DNA from: Tretioscincus oriximinensis
Lineage: Eukaryota; Chordata; Lepidosauria; Squamata; Gymnophthalmidae
Assembly (NCBI GenBank): GCA_022410635.1
Contig: JAJVDF010000365.1
Location: forward strand, 236,871 to 300,870
Length of the DNA: 64,000 bases
Direction of reading: 5' to 3'
A model generated the notes under the pieces. It was not told where the DNA came from and made no database searches. It was given only the letters and a program-made list of their open reading frames with translations. The position numbers and the translations under genes are program-made. How positions within the stretch are numbered: position 1 is the first letter of the stretch; every line of letters starts with the position of its first letter. Of this stretch, positions 35,745 to 46,708 are shown one piece after another.

Positions 35745-36440
35745 GGACCCAGATTCAAATCCTCATGCAACTATAAAGTCTGTTCACATTTAAGTTTTAT
35801 CCAGCTTCATTCCACTTGAAGAGGAAGAGAACACCTCAGCAAAATGGCAAGCTTTTTAGCATTCTCTTAATTCATAAAATCCACCCTTGGTTTATAATGT
35901 AGAAAGGAATTCACTATTTCCTTTGCTGCTGTATTTTTCAATTCTGAAAGTGGACAGAAGTTGGATTAAACTTTACTAGCTTTGGCTCACAGTCTGCCTC
36001 TCAGGTGAACCTATTTCTCAAAGCTGTTGGCTAAAATAATGCAGATGAAATTTGTTCATGAATTAGAATTAAGACTTTGCAGTCTTAAAAGAACTGTTAA
36101 TATATAGAGGGCAACAGGGCAACTTACAAAAAGATAGAATGATATATTTAGCTAGACCTAGAAAGGGACTAGAGCAGAAGGAAAGGAAGTCTATGAACAA
36201 ATGCAAAAAAATACATAACCCAAAAGAATTTAATTCGTGTATGCATTTTTTAAAAAAATCAATAAAAATTTGGAATTTTAGCTATTTGGGTACCTAAGCA
36301 AAACCAACAATCTCTAAAAAGCCAAAACCAGCAGAACCAAATATAAACCAATAGAATTAGAATATACTGACTGCACTTGATCTGTATTTCTATGCTGGAG
36401 CTGTTACATTAGCAGCCTTTTAATCCCGTTTGGGAGTATT
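35745..36440 (+). other. 3' flank shared with the pseudogene 5 locus
   Basis: gattcaaatcctcatgca, acatttaagttttatccagc, cattctcttaattcataaaa and gtagaaaggaattcactatt correspond to 52430-53090, showing that the duplicated unit extends beyond the tail exon. No gene. The AT-rich stretch to 36830 is unassigned. Confidence 0.6.
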
Positions 36441-36831
36441 AATGCATATGTCTTGAAATTTTGAATACCCTTTGGCTATAAATACTTTTACGTGTGGGAT
36501 TATTTGCTGTGTGCCACTGAAGAAGACCAAGTGGATACTTCATCTGCATATGGCCATATTTTATATATTTTATATATTTTTTTTAAAATTGAGTATTTAC
36601 AAAATTAGAGTCACTATAATCATTTGGTGCTGTTTTAAAGTGGCTATATTTCTATTGGTTTATATTTGGGTCTGTTTTTTTGCTTTTTGGAAATGGTTGG
36701 TTTTGCTTAGGTTCTTTTTCTCCAGGTTTGGATTTTTCCCAGCAGGTCTGCCGCCAGCACAACGTCTGTTATTGTTTTTGTTTATGTCTGGAGCCTCAAC
36801 CATCTATAGACAACAACAGGCCCATCCCACA

Positions 36832-37071
36832 ACCTGCCATATTTTTGCACCAGAACGTGAATCAATGGCAGGCCCTTATTACAAGACATATATATCCCAG
36901 AATAAGGCTCAGTGCGATTCCACCCAACAAGGCGTAAGGTTCAGCCAAAATTCCCCTCTTGGAAGATGCTGTTCTGTTTTTAATTGTTCTACTTTAATCT
37001 GCTTTATGTTTTATTTTTCTTGTGAGCTGCCCTGAGACCTTCAGGTTTAGGGCGGAATATAAATGAATGAA

Positions 37072-37102
<31 letters not shown>

Positions 37103-37664
37103 AAAGAAAAAGAAAAAGAAGATTCTTATACCCCGCTTTTCTCACCTTTCAAAGGGTCTCAAAGCGGTTTACAAGGGTATTTTTTGCCCAAAGGCTCACA
37201 TTCTATCTTCCCCACCAGGCTGTGGTGGTTCCCATGTATCTACTTGCAGTCAGTTGCAATTTCTTGCAATTCTTGCTTTCGCATATCTGGGTTGGCTAGA
37301 GCTACAGGCTAGTGGAAGGGGCTCACCCCTCCCCACGTCCCACACAGGGCCTCCAAACCCAGTCTCCCACGTGAGAGATGGATTCCTTAGCGTCTGAGCT
37401 ATCCGTGCCTAGAGTGAATGAATGTGGGAGTGAGTGAACAAGGTGCCACTGAGAGTTGCTCTCTCCCCCTGCCAGCTTGGCCTTCCTCCTTGCCGAGCAG
37501 TCACATACATACACACAACCCGCCTTTGTTACGCGTCCAGGGAAGGAGGGAGGAAGAGGCGCCCCTGAGCTAGTCAAGTCGTCGGGGTACCCTCCACGGA
37601 GCCCCCCAAGTCCAAATCCTGCGCCAAAATAGGCGCACGGGGCTCTTTTGCGCGCAATTCCAAC
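36832..37664 (+). promoter_or_regulatory. Upstream block of gene 4, split by inserted repeats
   Basis: The distal part (caggcccttattacaagac, CCCAGAATAAGGC, CACCCAACAAGGC) lies at 36832-36962 and the proximal part (CGCCTTTGTTACGCGTCC, gtcgtcggggtaccctcc) at 37441-37664. Between them are a LINE tail (about 36963-37070), a GT/GA repeat and a family A SINE. The E-box position reads aACGTGaa, so CACGTG is lost. Confidence 0.5.
37098..37409 (-). repeat. tRNA-derived SINE, family A, in the gene 4 upstream block
   Basis: gattcttataccccgctttt through ggttggctagagctacagg to gagctatccgtgcc. Confidence 0.9.
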
Positions 37665-40600
37665 ATGGGAAGTTTCTCGGCTGCCCCGTTCCTGGCAGGT
37701 GAGGGGGATATCGGGGTCCTGGTGGGGCCAGGGAAGTAAGGTGGGGGGGGTTACAGCATGGTGTGTCCTCACACACACATACCACTTGTCGCGCCTCTTG
37801 CAAGGATCCGAGTTTGCATCCACAGCGTGATAGCTCTTGGTTGTTCTCCACCCCACACTGAAAAAAGGACCCCCAAGGATCTCTTTCTATGCTGGAAGAG
37901 ACCTGGATTCCGTGCTGGAAGGGATCTGGATCCTTCCTTAGTCTGCCCTAGGATGGACACGCCAGGTACTTACTCATCTCTGGGATATATAAGAGCAGAA
38001 AGGGGCTGGAAATAATTTTGAGTGCCTCTTCCAGCAAAGGGCAGGCAGTACAATAACAACCAGCCATGCAATACCCATATCAGCCCTGTAATTATAAAAA
38101 TTACTAAAACATCCTTTACAACACCCATGGTACACATCTCCATGGCTTAAAAGCATAATAGAGTTTACGCTTCGGAATTTTAAAAAAACTGGAGCAGATA
38201 TTTTCTGTTAGATATTTCCAGAAAGCTGAGAGCAGGAGAAGGGGTTTTGCTTTCTGCTTGCGATGCCCAGAAACAGTGTAGGCTGACCAGATGACCCCTT
38301 TTTTTTTGGGGGGGGGGTGAAAACCCGGTTTTGGGGTGCCTCTCGGTTTTTGCTGAGGAAAAGAAAAATTAAAAAAAAATTGGAAAAAAAAGTTTTTTTG
38401 AAAAAAAAATTTCCTCAGCAAAAAACAGGAGGCACCCCAAAACTGGGTTTCCACACACACACACACACACACACCCCAAAAGGGGTCATCTGGCCAACCT
38501 AAGGGAAGCAGGAGACTGGAGTAGATGGGTTATGGCCTGGTCCAGCATAAAAATAGGGATGGAGCTTTGAACCTTAATGGCTATGGAAGAGTGACTTTTC
38601 ACCAGATGTTGGTGGTGGGGAAAGAAATTACTTTTTCACACCCGTTAAAGTTGCAAAATTATATTTCACTCTTTTATGTGGGAACCCTGGCCTAGCAAAG
38701 TGCATTCTGGCTACTTGCAAATCCACAACTGGTCCCTTTTAATGAGAGCTCGTTTTCTTTTCTCCTACACCTTCAGTTTCCATCATAAGTTCCTGTTTCC
38801 TACAATCTCAAGTCCAGACCCTAATGATTCCTATTACGGTGGAACCACCAAACCCAGTTATAGGGCAGGAGGTCACCTTAAGACCGGAAGAAATTGCAGA
38901 AGAGTTAATTGTATGTAGCTGGTACCGAGGTGTGACAACTGAGCTGAGAAGGCTTATTTCAAGTTTCTACCCGGACACTCCTGAAGAATTCATAAGAGGA
39001 CGTGCCTACACTGGGCATGAGACGGTCGATTCGAACTGTACCCTTCACATCAAGAAATTATTAAGAAAACACTTTGGAAACTACACGCTACAGTACATGC
39101 CTCCTCTCCGCATCCCAAAAGGTGTTGCTTCCCTGGGAGTCACAGGTATGGTGTAGTTAATATTATAAAATGCACTTTAGAAACTAAAAAACACGAAGGG
39201 AGATGGGGAACAGGAGGGCTGCATGAGCTTTTGCAGACAAGTTTACTTCTTCAGATATCTAGGGAATAATAACAAACTGAGTGCTGGAAATAACAGGAGA
39301 AATGTAGGTGTGGGTGATTCATCGCGTCAGGTAGAGCTCATATAAAATAGTTAATCCTTTGAGTGGAAGGGGACGCCTCAGTTCACTGCAACACCCTCCG
39401 TTCAGATTCATTTCAAGCTGTGCGTGTTTGGACAGTGGTAGTTTAGTTCGCAGGCAAACCATGAGAACCACACAATTCACTACAAAATGTGAACAACCCA
39501 AAATAGTTTGGCACACCTATAATACAAACGCAAATTGGGTTCCCAAGGAAGTTTAATTCCCACAAAGAAACGTTGATCGTATCAGCAAAGGAGCTCGCAG
39601 CACTTTGAGACTAACTTGAGAAAAGTGGGTGGCCAAAGCTTTCGTGGACACGTCGACTTCTTCAGATGCTGAGGGACTAATGTCAGGGTCAGGTATTTAT
39701 AGGGAAATGTGTATGGGAGAAGACAAAGCATATGCAACTGTAATAAGGTGATGAATTGCAGGTTAGAAAAACAGGTAAATGACAGAAACTAATCCTCTTA
39801 TGTGAAAATGTCCCTGGGGCAACAAGAGGCAATATCTGGTAGAGAATCAATCAAATACTTAACAGGTGTCATAAAAATGTATAATGGGCCAGGAAACCAT
39901 TATCTCTGTTAAGTCCTTTGTGGATGGCCTGCAACTTATGAATGTATTCAAGTTCTGCTGCTTCTCTTTCAAACCTTCCTTTGTAGTTTCTTTGTTCAAG
40001 GACTGCAGTCCTGAGGTCTGAGAGAGAATGTCCTGGAAGGTTGAAATGTTCAGCAACTGGTTTCTGTGTGTTTCCATTTCGAATGTCTGATTTGTGTCCA
40101 TTTATTCTCTGGCGAAGGGATTGTCCTGTTTGCCCAACGTAGAGTGTAGAGGGGCAATGTTGGCAGAAAATGGAATACACCACAGTCTACATAATACATA
40201 ATACATAATCCATAAGCAGTCTACAAAAGCTTCTGCCACCCACTTTTCTCAAGTTAGTCTCAAAGTGCTGCTAGCTCCTTTGCTGGACTTTCTATTAAAC
40301 TAACACGGCTATTTCTCTGAAATTGATCGTATCAGACTCCTTAGCCCAAAACCAGCCCAAAGATATGTGTGTTGCAGAGATATCAGGGAAGAGGGTAAAA
40401 TATATATCCCCATAGGTCTTATATGAGCAGATGTATGAGAAAAATGATACTCATGTGTTTTCAAAATGTCAAATTCTCCATATGTTACAGGAGGAGATTC
40501 ACCACACTCTAAATCACATGTTATCAGCATTTCCCTTGGGTTTGCATTTTTATTGGTGGTTGTTATGGGATTGGTTTATGCTTTATATGTCAGGTAAGTC

Positions 40601-43565
40601 TCCCACGCATAGTTTACACTGCAACTGTATGCATTATTTCCTTAGCTGCCTAATGTCTTTGATGACCCTGCCCACTTACAGACCAAGCAATATTACCAAA
40701 GTACATGATGAGAATTCCATTAACGTTGGCATGGATGCCCTGACAGAGGAAGTTAAGTGCACATGTGGTATGAATGTCAAGAAATAGTCTTGTTTTTGAA
40801 TAGGATACTTCAAGAAATTAACGTTATTCTCAACATCAAGATTCCAGCTTCTCAAGAAATACTGATAATTAATAGGATAGAAAATCTAAGGTTGAATATA
40901 GACATTACATATACAGGGTGCTTCAAAAAAATGTATACACACTTTGAACTTCCATACGATGTACAGAATCAGTGGTGACTCATACTCATTTGTTATTTAC
41001 GTTTTATTTACATTGGACTTTAAGCTTTCTAATTTCCTGAAATTTAACTTTGTAGAACAGTAGAACAGTAAATACATTTTCTATGGAAGTTCACAGTGTG
41101 TATACATTTTTGAAGCACCCTGAATATGGACTGAACGTATAGTAATGCAAGAGGTTGGGAAAAAACAAAAGCAAATGGACAATAGATTGCTGGTATGACA
41201 ATTTAACTGAGTTTATGCTTTGTGAATATATAAGAGAAAGGAGGATAAAAAGCATTGGGATGGAAATTAAAATACCATGGATGGTTAAATGGGAAAAAAC
41301 TCAATGTCTTTGAAAAGGAGCTAGCAGCACTTTGAGACTAACTTGAGAAAAGTGGTTGGCATAAGCTTTCGTAGACAGGTCTACTTCTTCAGATGCTGAG
41401 GGACTAATGTCAGGGTCAGGTATTTATAGGGAAATGTGTATGGGAGAAGACATTTCCCTATAAATACCTGACCCTGGCATTAGTCCCTCAGCATCTGAAG
41501 AAGTAGACCTGTCTACGAAAGTTTATGCCAACCACTTTTCTCAAGTTAGTCTCAAAGTGCTGCTAGCCCCTTTGCTGGACTTTCTGCTAGACTAACACGG
41601 CTATTTCTCTGAAATCAATGTCTTTGGAATATTTAATGCAAAGAATATAACTTTAACCCATACAAATAGTAATTATCCTTCCTCGATCAAAGAAATGTTA
41701 CACAACAATAATGATTTATTCATTTAGTGGGAGGGGGAAGAAGATTGTAGATAGAGATGATATGTTGTAGATAGAGATGATATGTATGAATATTGTTGTA
41801 TGATGCTTATATGTTAATCGAAATATTGCTGGAATGAGAAAAAATAATAAAATTCATTTACAAAAAAAACACCCCCAAAGCACAATGGTTGTCCAAGATT
41901 TCTAAGGTTTCTTACAGACCTGTGGTTCCCACAGTGGGGCACACGCCTCACATGGGGGCAATTCCTTAACAGTGAATTATTTTGCTTTGCATTTGTTATG
42001 ATTCCAGGGGCCTCGTATTTAGGCTTCCTCCACGCAAAGGGAGGGGATAAGGATTTTAGAGATGTTAGGTGTGGTGTAGTCAGAAAAAGACTGGGAACCA
42101 CTGTCATATAGGAACCAGTAGCTCTGGAAAGGGGCACGCTACGAACATACTTTTCATTGTGTTATTTTCCTTGGAGGCAAGGTTTCCAACACAGAAAGTA
42201 CATTGTTTGCAAATTGTGCAATCATAATAAATCACCTTTGGCTCTATAAGTGGATGCAAAGATCTACCGTACTTATAGATCAAGATCTATCTGTGAGTAG
42301 ATCTACTTCAGCATCTGAAGAAATAGAGATGTCTACAGGCACGGATAGCTCAGTTGCTTAGGAATTCGTCTCTCGCCTGGGAGATGGGGTTTCAAAGCCC
42401 TGTGCTGGAAGTGGGGAGGGGTGAGCACCTTCCACTAGCCTGTAGCTCTAGCCAACCCAGCTATTCGAAAGCATGAATTGCAAGAAATTGCAACTGACTG
42501 CAAGTAGATACATGGGAACCACCATAGCCTGGTGGGGAAGATAGAATGTCAGCCTTCGGGCAAAATATATCCTTGTAAGCCGCTTTGAGTCCCTTGAAAG
42601 GTGAGAAAAGCGGGGTATAAGAACCGAGTTCTTCTTCTTCTTCTTCTTCTACAAAAGCTTATGCCACTGACCTTTCTCCTGTTAGTCTCCATGTGCTACA
42701 AGCCCTCATTGTCTTATGAAGATTGAGACAATATTGGGTCCAAATTATGCCATATTGTTATTGCTATATTAGAACACTGAAGGGGACAGGTTCTCTCCCT
42801 CCTTTCAGTTACCAATGGGCTTCACTATCGATGAAAGATCTGGTTCCCTTCAAGTGTGAAGCAGCTGCGAAAAAGGCAAACACAATCCTGGGATGTATCA
42901 AGAGGGGCATAGAATCTCGCTCACGGGAAGTAATTATTCCTCTCTACAGGACTTTGGTACGACCACACTTGGAATACTGTGTTCAGTTCTGGGGGCCCCA
43001 ATTTAAAAAGGACATTGATAAACTAGAGCAAGTACAAAAGAGAGTTACAAGGATGGTGAGTGGTCTGGAAACCATGTCCTACGAGGAATGGTTGAAGGAT
43101 CTGGGGATGTTTAGTCTGCAAAAGAGAAGACTGAGAGGAGACTTGATAGCTGTCTACAAATATCTGAAGGGCTGTCACAGAGCAGAGGGATCAACATTGT
43201 TCTCATTAGCACATGGAAGGACTAGAAACAATGGAATGAAACTGCAAGGGAGGAGATTTAGATTAGATATCAGAAAAAACTTTCTAACAGTCAGGGTGAT
43301 AAACTCGTGAACAGTTTGCCACAGGGGGTGGTGAGTTCGCCTTCCCTGGAAGTCTTCAAACAAAGGTTGGACAGTCATCTGTCTGGGATGGTTTAAAGAT
43401 TCCTGCATCGAGCAGGGGGTTGGACCCAATGACCCAGGAGGTCCCTTCCGACTCAATGATTCTATGATTCTAAGTCCCAAGGTAATATTTTTGCTTTGGA
43501 TCCATTCTGGTTTGTAATTCCTTCCTTCCTTCCTCAGGAAAAAAAGAGAAAGTCAAACTCCTTAA
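37665..43565 (+). CDS. Gene 4: CEACAM-like single-IgV transmembrane protein, 177 aa
   Basis: Coding exons are 37665-37698, 38777-39145, 40491-40593 and 43538-43565, GT/AG throughout. The leader starts M-G-S-F-S-A-A-P-F-L-A, then S-I-I-S-S-C-F-L. The V-set domain shows P-P-N-P-V-I-G, C-S-W-Y-R-G, G-R-A-Y-T-G-H-E and H-F-G-N-Y. Cysteine codons at 38914 and 39037 are 41 codons apart; sequons NCT and NYT. The stalk is the shortest of the set (G-G-D-S-P-H-S-K-S-H). The TM helix ends V-Y-A-L-Y-V-R and the tail is K-K-R-E-S-Q-T-P. The family poly(A) position has CATAAA (43661-43666) in place of AATAAA; another AATAAA lies at 43640-43645. Intron 2 holds a PLE, and intron 3 two MITE/PLE insertions and a CR1 copy. 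Intact by eye. Confidence 0.77.
38281..38499. mobile_element. GGCTGACC-ended palindromic MITE, copy 4
   Basis: TA flanks at 38279-38280 and 38500-38501; right end mutated (tggccaacc); contains a (CA)n stretch. Intron 1 of gene 4. Confidence 0.8.
39586..40322 (-). mobile_element. Penelope-like element with GIY-YIG fragment and 13 bp target duplication
   Basis: On the minus strand, about 40183 to 39869, a frame reads Y-S-I-F-C-Q-H-C, then T-L-Y-V-G-Q-T-G-Q and R-I-N-G-H-K-S-D-I, a GIY-YIG-type endonuclease pattern as in PLEs, followed by E-R-E-A-A-E-L-E-Y. The ends are inverted copies of the agcagcactttgagactaac block. TTGATCGTATCAG flanks it at 39573-39585 and 40323-40335, and the gene 3 intron shows the related uninterrupted sequence near 31260-31330. 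The RT is absent. Confidence 0.88.
40914..41122. mobile_element. Mariner-type MITE, copy 2
   Basis: cagggtgcttcaaaaaaatg ... catttttgaagcaccctg, with TA to the left. Related to 34530-34762. Intron 3 of gene 4. Confidence 0.8.
41313..41614. mobile_element. PLE-derived ~300 bp palindrome with 12 bp target duplication
   Basis: The left arm (ggagctagcagcactttgag ... gtgtatgggagaag) and right arm (catttccctataaatacctg ... gtctcaaagtgctgctagc) are near-perfect reverse complements meeting near 41450. TCAATGTCTTTG flanks it at 41301-41312 and 41615-41626. Each strand carries CTGAAGA, a 6 bp stem (GTAGAC/GTCTAC) and GAAA, a hammerhead-ribozyme-like core (41495-41520 on +). Confidence 0.85.
41923..42110. 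mobile_element. hAT-like element with GGTTCCCA ends
   Basis: cctgtggttcccacagtggg at the left and gactgggaaccactgtc at the right form imperfect inverted ends. Confidence 0.45.
42338..42650 (+). repeat. tRNA-derived SINE, family A, inside a PLE-like fragment
   Basis: ggcacggatagctcagttgc ... (ctt)n. TCTACA flanks it (42332-42337 and 42648-42653). The outside sequence (gcatctgaagaaatagagat / aaaagcttatgccac) is PLE-like. Confidence 0.85.
42853..43475 (+). mobile_element. CR1 LINE, 3' part
   Basis: E-A-A-A-K-K-A-N-T-I-L-G, R-P-H-L-E-Y-C-V-Q-F-W-G, S-L-Q-K-R-R-L-R-G-D-L, R-K-N-F-L-T-V-R-V, then the untranslated end ggttggacccaatgaccc and the tail gattctatgattcta, typical of CR1. A TGA at 43308 breaks the frame. 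Confidence 0.88.
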
Positions 43566-43779
43566 TCATGGCAGCAGAGCTTTGGAGATGAAACCAGGAG
43601 CATCCAGCATCTGGATAAAATGAATATCATTTCATTAGAAATAAAGAAGACTCCGTTACGCATAAATGCCACCCACCGTCTCTTCAGAGCAAACCCAGCT
43701 TTCACCCTCTTTTCCTTATTTAAATTGCAAAGTATAACAACTGGAGGTTGAAGTTGGAACCCAAGAATAAATGGGATCC

Positions 43780-44350
43780 GGGTGATATTGTCTATCTAGA
43801 CTTCCAGAAGGCATTTGTTAAAGTTCCTGATCAAGGGTTCCTAAAAAAAGCTCTTCACTCATGGAATAGGAGGACAGGTCTTGTCCTGGGATGATAAATG
43901 GCTAAAATACAGAAAACAAATGGTAGTAATAAATCAATACTGGGTGGAAAAATGTGAGAAATGGGGTATCTCCGTTTTCAGTACTGGGATCTCTGCTTTT
44001 CAATATATTCATAATTATCTAGATACTGAAGTAAATAGTGAGGTACCCAAGTTTCCTGATGATGCTAAACTATTCAGTAAAAAATTGAAAGTGACTGTAA
44101 AGTTTTCCAGAGGGATCTCCTGAAATTGGGTGCACAGTAACAAAGTGGCAAATGCACTTTAACCTAAGCAGGTGCAAAGTCATACATGCTGGATCAAAGA
44201 ACCCCAATTACTCCCATCAACTGATAGGGACCAAGCTTTCTTTGACAGAGCAGGAAAAGAAGGGAATCATAAACAGGTTGAATAAAAGAACTGAGATAGA
44301 TGGGATCCTGGGCCTTTCTATGTCACACTGGCTGGAACCCTTAGCTCTCA
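43780..44350 (+). mobile_element. Decayed CR1/L2-type LINE fragment
   Basis: gatattgtctatctagac, cttccagaaggcatttg, then M-H-F-N-L-S-R-C-K near 44152. Stops throughout. Confidence 0.7.
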
Positions 44351-44807
44351 TGTGATTCGTTATCAACACACTAGGCAGAGAGATCTCACATCAGTGGAGG
44401 TTCTCCTAGATGGTAGCTCCCTTCCTAGACAAAAACGGTTCATATTCATAATGTATCATATTTAATGAACACACAAGAAACAACTTTCTCATCGCTCAAG
44501 CAATTCTGGGATCCAGAGTGTGGAATCCATCTCAAGGATAAGACTCAGAGCAACAATCTAGCCTCAGCTGGAACTATAATTTGTACTCCCAAGACCATGT
44601 ATTGTATATAACATTTCTGATACTCTTGTTTATTGTTTAAAGTTCAGTACAAAATCCTTCTCAATGGATGCACTTATTTCTGGATCTGAAAATGTACAAT
44701 GAGTAAGTTAGTGTTTACTGATTACTGTTCAGCAGAATGATTTTGTAACGTATTCCAACCAAATAAAAGTATATATATTTGGTTGCAGTGGAATACATTA
44801 CGAAAGC

Positions 44808-45238
44808 ATAAGAACATAAGAAGAGCCATACTGGATCAGGCCACGGCCCACCAAGTCCAGCATTCTGTGTCACACAGAGGCCCACCAGATGCACCTGGGC
44901 AGTCCGAACAGAGGAAAGCAAAATATGCTCCTGTTCATGACTCCCTGCAAATGGCATTTCAGGAGTCCTGCCTGTTGCTCCATCCTGGAAGCAACATCCA
45001 GACATCCATCCTAGTATCCACTTATACCCTTGGTGTCCATAAACCTGTCTAGTCCTGTCTTGAAGCTATCCAAGCTGTTAACTACCACCACCTCTTCAGG
45101 AAGTAAATTCCACAGGCCGATGACCCTCTGGGTGAAAAAATACTTTCCTTTGTCTGTTCTCACTTTTCTACCCAACAGTTTTAAGGAGGGCCCTCTGGTC
45201 CTTGTGTTGTGTGATAGAGAAAACATTTTTTCTCTGTT
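44808..45238 (-). mobile_element. CR1/L2-type LINE 3' end, minus strand
   Basis: cataagaacataagaagagcc to gagaaaacattttttctctg. The minus strand encodes F-F-T-Q-R-V-I-G-L-W-N-L-L-P-E-E. Confidence 0.85.
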
Positions 45239-45239
45239 C

Positions 45240-45640
45240 TGCTTTATAAAAAAGATATTTATTTTATGTAATTTTATATATAAACAGAAGTCTTGGAACA
45301 ACATCCTATACAGGTGGTACAGAACCCCAATTGTGTTCTCTAGAATATTCAACTGCAGCCCACTTTGCTGTCACGGCTGTCACCAACTGATGTGTGTATT
45401 TTTACCAATCATAAGGGAGTTCTGGAGGATAATTCATGCCACCCAAAGTACGATTCTAAACAATAAAATAACACTCACTCCTGCTCTAGTGTTCCTTTTT
45501 CTGTTTAGAGGTGACCACAAACAGCTGTGCCACCAGACTGTTATCAAAAGCCTACTGCGGCTACATTTGAGATACTGTAGCCTCTCGTTGGAAAAAGACT
45601 AATCTATTCACTAAAAAGCATTGGAGGCTAGGATTTGGTC
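45240..45640 (+). mobile_element. L1-like ORF2 C-terminal relic
   Basis: One frame reads R-W-Y-R-T-P-I-V-F then S-P-L-C-C-H-G-C-H, matching the R-W-Y-R-T-P and C-W-H-G-C-G of the L1 at 10732. The remainder is unassigned. Confidence 0.5.
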
Positions 45641-45689
45641 CTTGATATTAAATTAATTAACCCAAGAACAGCAGGCAAGGGTGTTGGGA

Positions 45690-46262
45690 AAGAACAGCAG
45701 CCCAAAGTTCAGGGGGAAATGGGCCCCTTGGTTGGCAATGGTACAAAAACCTTAACTTATAAGGCCCTAAATAACTTGGGCCCCAAACACCTAAGAATAC
45801 CTTCTCCCATACCAACCTGCCCATGCCTTAAGATCTGCAGGGAAATGGCTCCTGATTGTACCACCCCTCTCAACTGCAAAGGGACTGGGCACCCAGGTCA
45901 GGGCCTTCTCAGTAGTGGCCCCCAGTCTATGGAATCCTCTTCCCCCTCAAGATGCTTCAGTCACCATCACTGTATTCTTTTAGTGGAGAAAGCAACAAAA
46001 TCTATGTGTGCCACCCTATGGTTGGCTGTCCTGAGACCTTCAGGTATAGGGCGGGATACAAGTACAAATAAATAAATAAATAATAGAAGATCTTTGAAGA
46101 TGCACCTCTTTCACCTGGCCTTTGGCTGAAGAAATGTTATTTCTCTTCCCACTTACTATTTTATACTGCTTTTACTGTTAATTTTATATTGTTGTTTTTA
46201 TTGTTGGGCACTCGGAGATCTTCAGGTATAGGGCAGGGTATAAATGTAAACAAATAAATAAA
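45690..46262 (+). mobile_element. Two overlapping L2-like LINE 3' ends
   Basis: aaggccctaaataacttggg and tacaccaacctgc-like text match 63487-63560; each unit ends in ccttcaggtatagggcggg plus AAATAAATAA (46050-46082 and 46210-46262). A family B SINE piece (tggagaaagcaacaaaatc) is fused at 45977. Confidence 0.65.
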
Positions 46263-46459
46263 GGCAGGAAACTTATGCAATGCTTCTCCTTCCTCCCCAT
46301 GTTCACTGAGATGACAAACACTCCCAAACTTAGGACAAGAGTCCAGCGTAAGGGGAATCGAGAATACTTGGACTCAGACTACCAAGGGATCTTATATTTT
46401 CGGAATCCTGTCTATTGCTCCATCCCAGAGGGAGCATCAAGCAACCAATCCTAATAGCA

Positions 46460-46708
46460 AGAAGAAGAAAGAAGAACTGGGTTTTTATATTCTGCTTTTC
46501 TCACCCGAAAGTACTCAAAGCAGCTTACAAAGAAGCCTGCTGCAGTGGTTCCCATTTATCTAGTTAAAGCCTGTTGCAATTGCTTGCAATAGTTGCTTTT
46601 GAATAGCTGGGTTGGCTAGAGCTGCTGGCACTCATACCTCTCCATGTCCAATACAGGGCTTTCTCTCAAATGAAAGACCGGCACTTAGCCAACTGAGCCA
46701 TTCATGCC
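46460..46708 (-). repeat. tRNA-derived SINE, family A
   Basis: gaagaactgggtttttatat through gaatagctgggttggctaga to actgagccattcatgcc. LINE tails follow at 46740-47030; 47040-47570 is AT-rich with no gene seen. Confidence 0.75.

Noticed and set aside
39869..40183. GIY-YIG frame as a host nuclease gene
   Set aside because: It lies inside an element with inverted ends and a 13 bp target duplication, in an intron of gene 4, on the opposite strand.
42723..43310. A 195-codon frame as a cellular gene
   Set aside because: Its second half is CR1 ORF2 C-terminus, followed by the CR1 tail.
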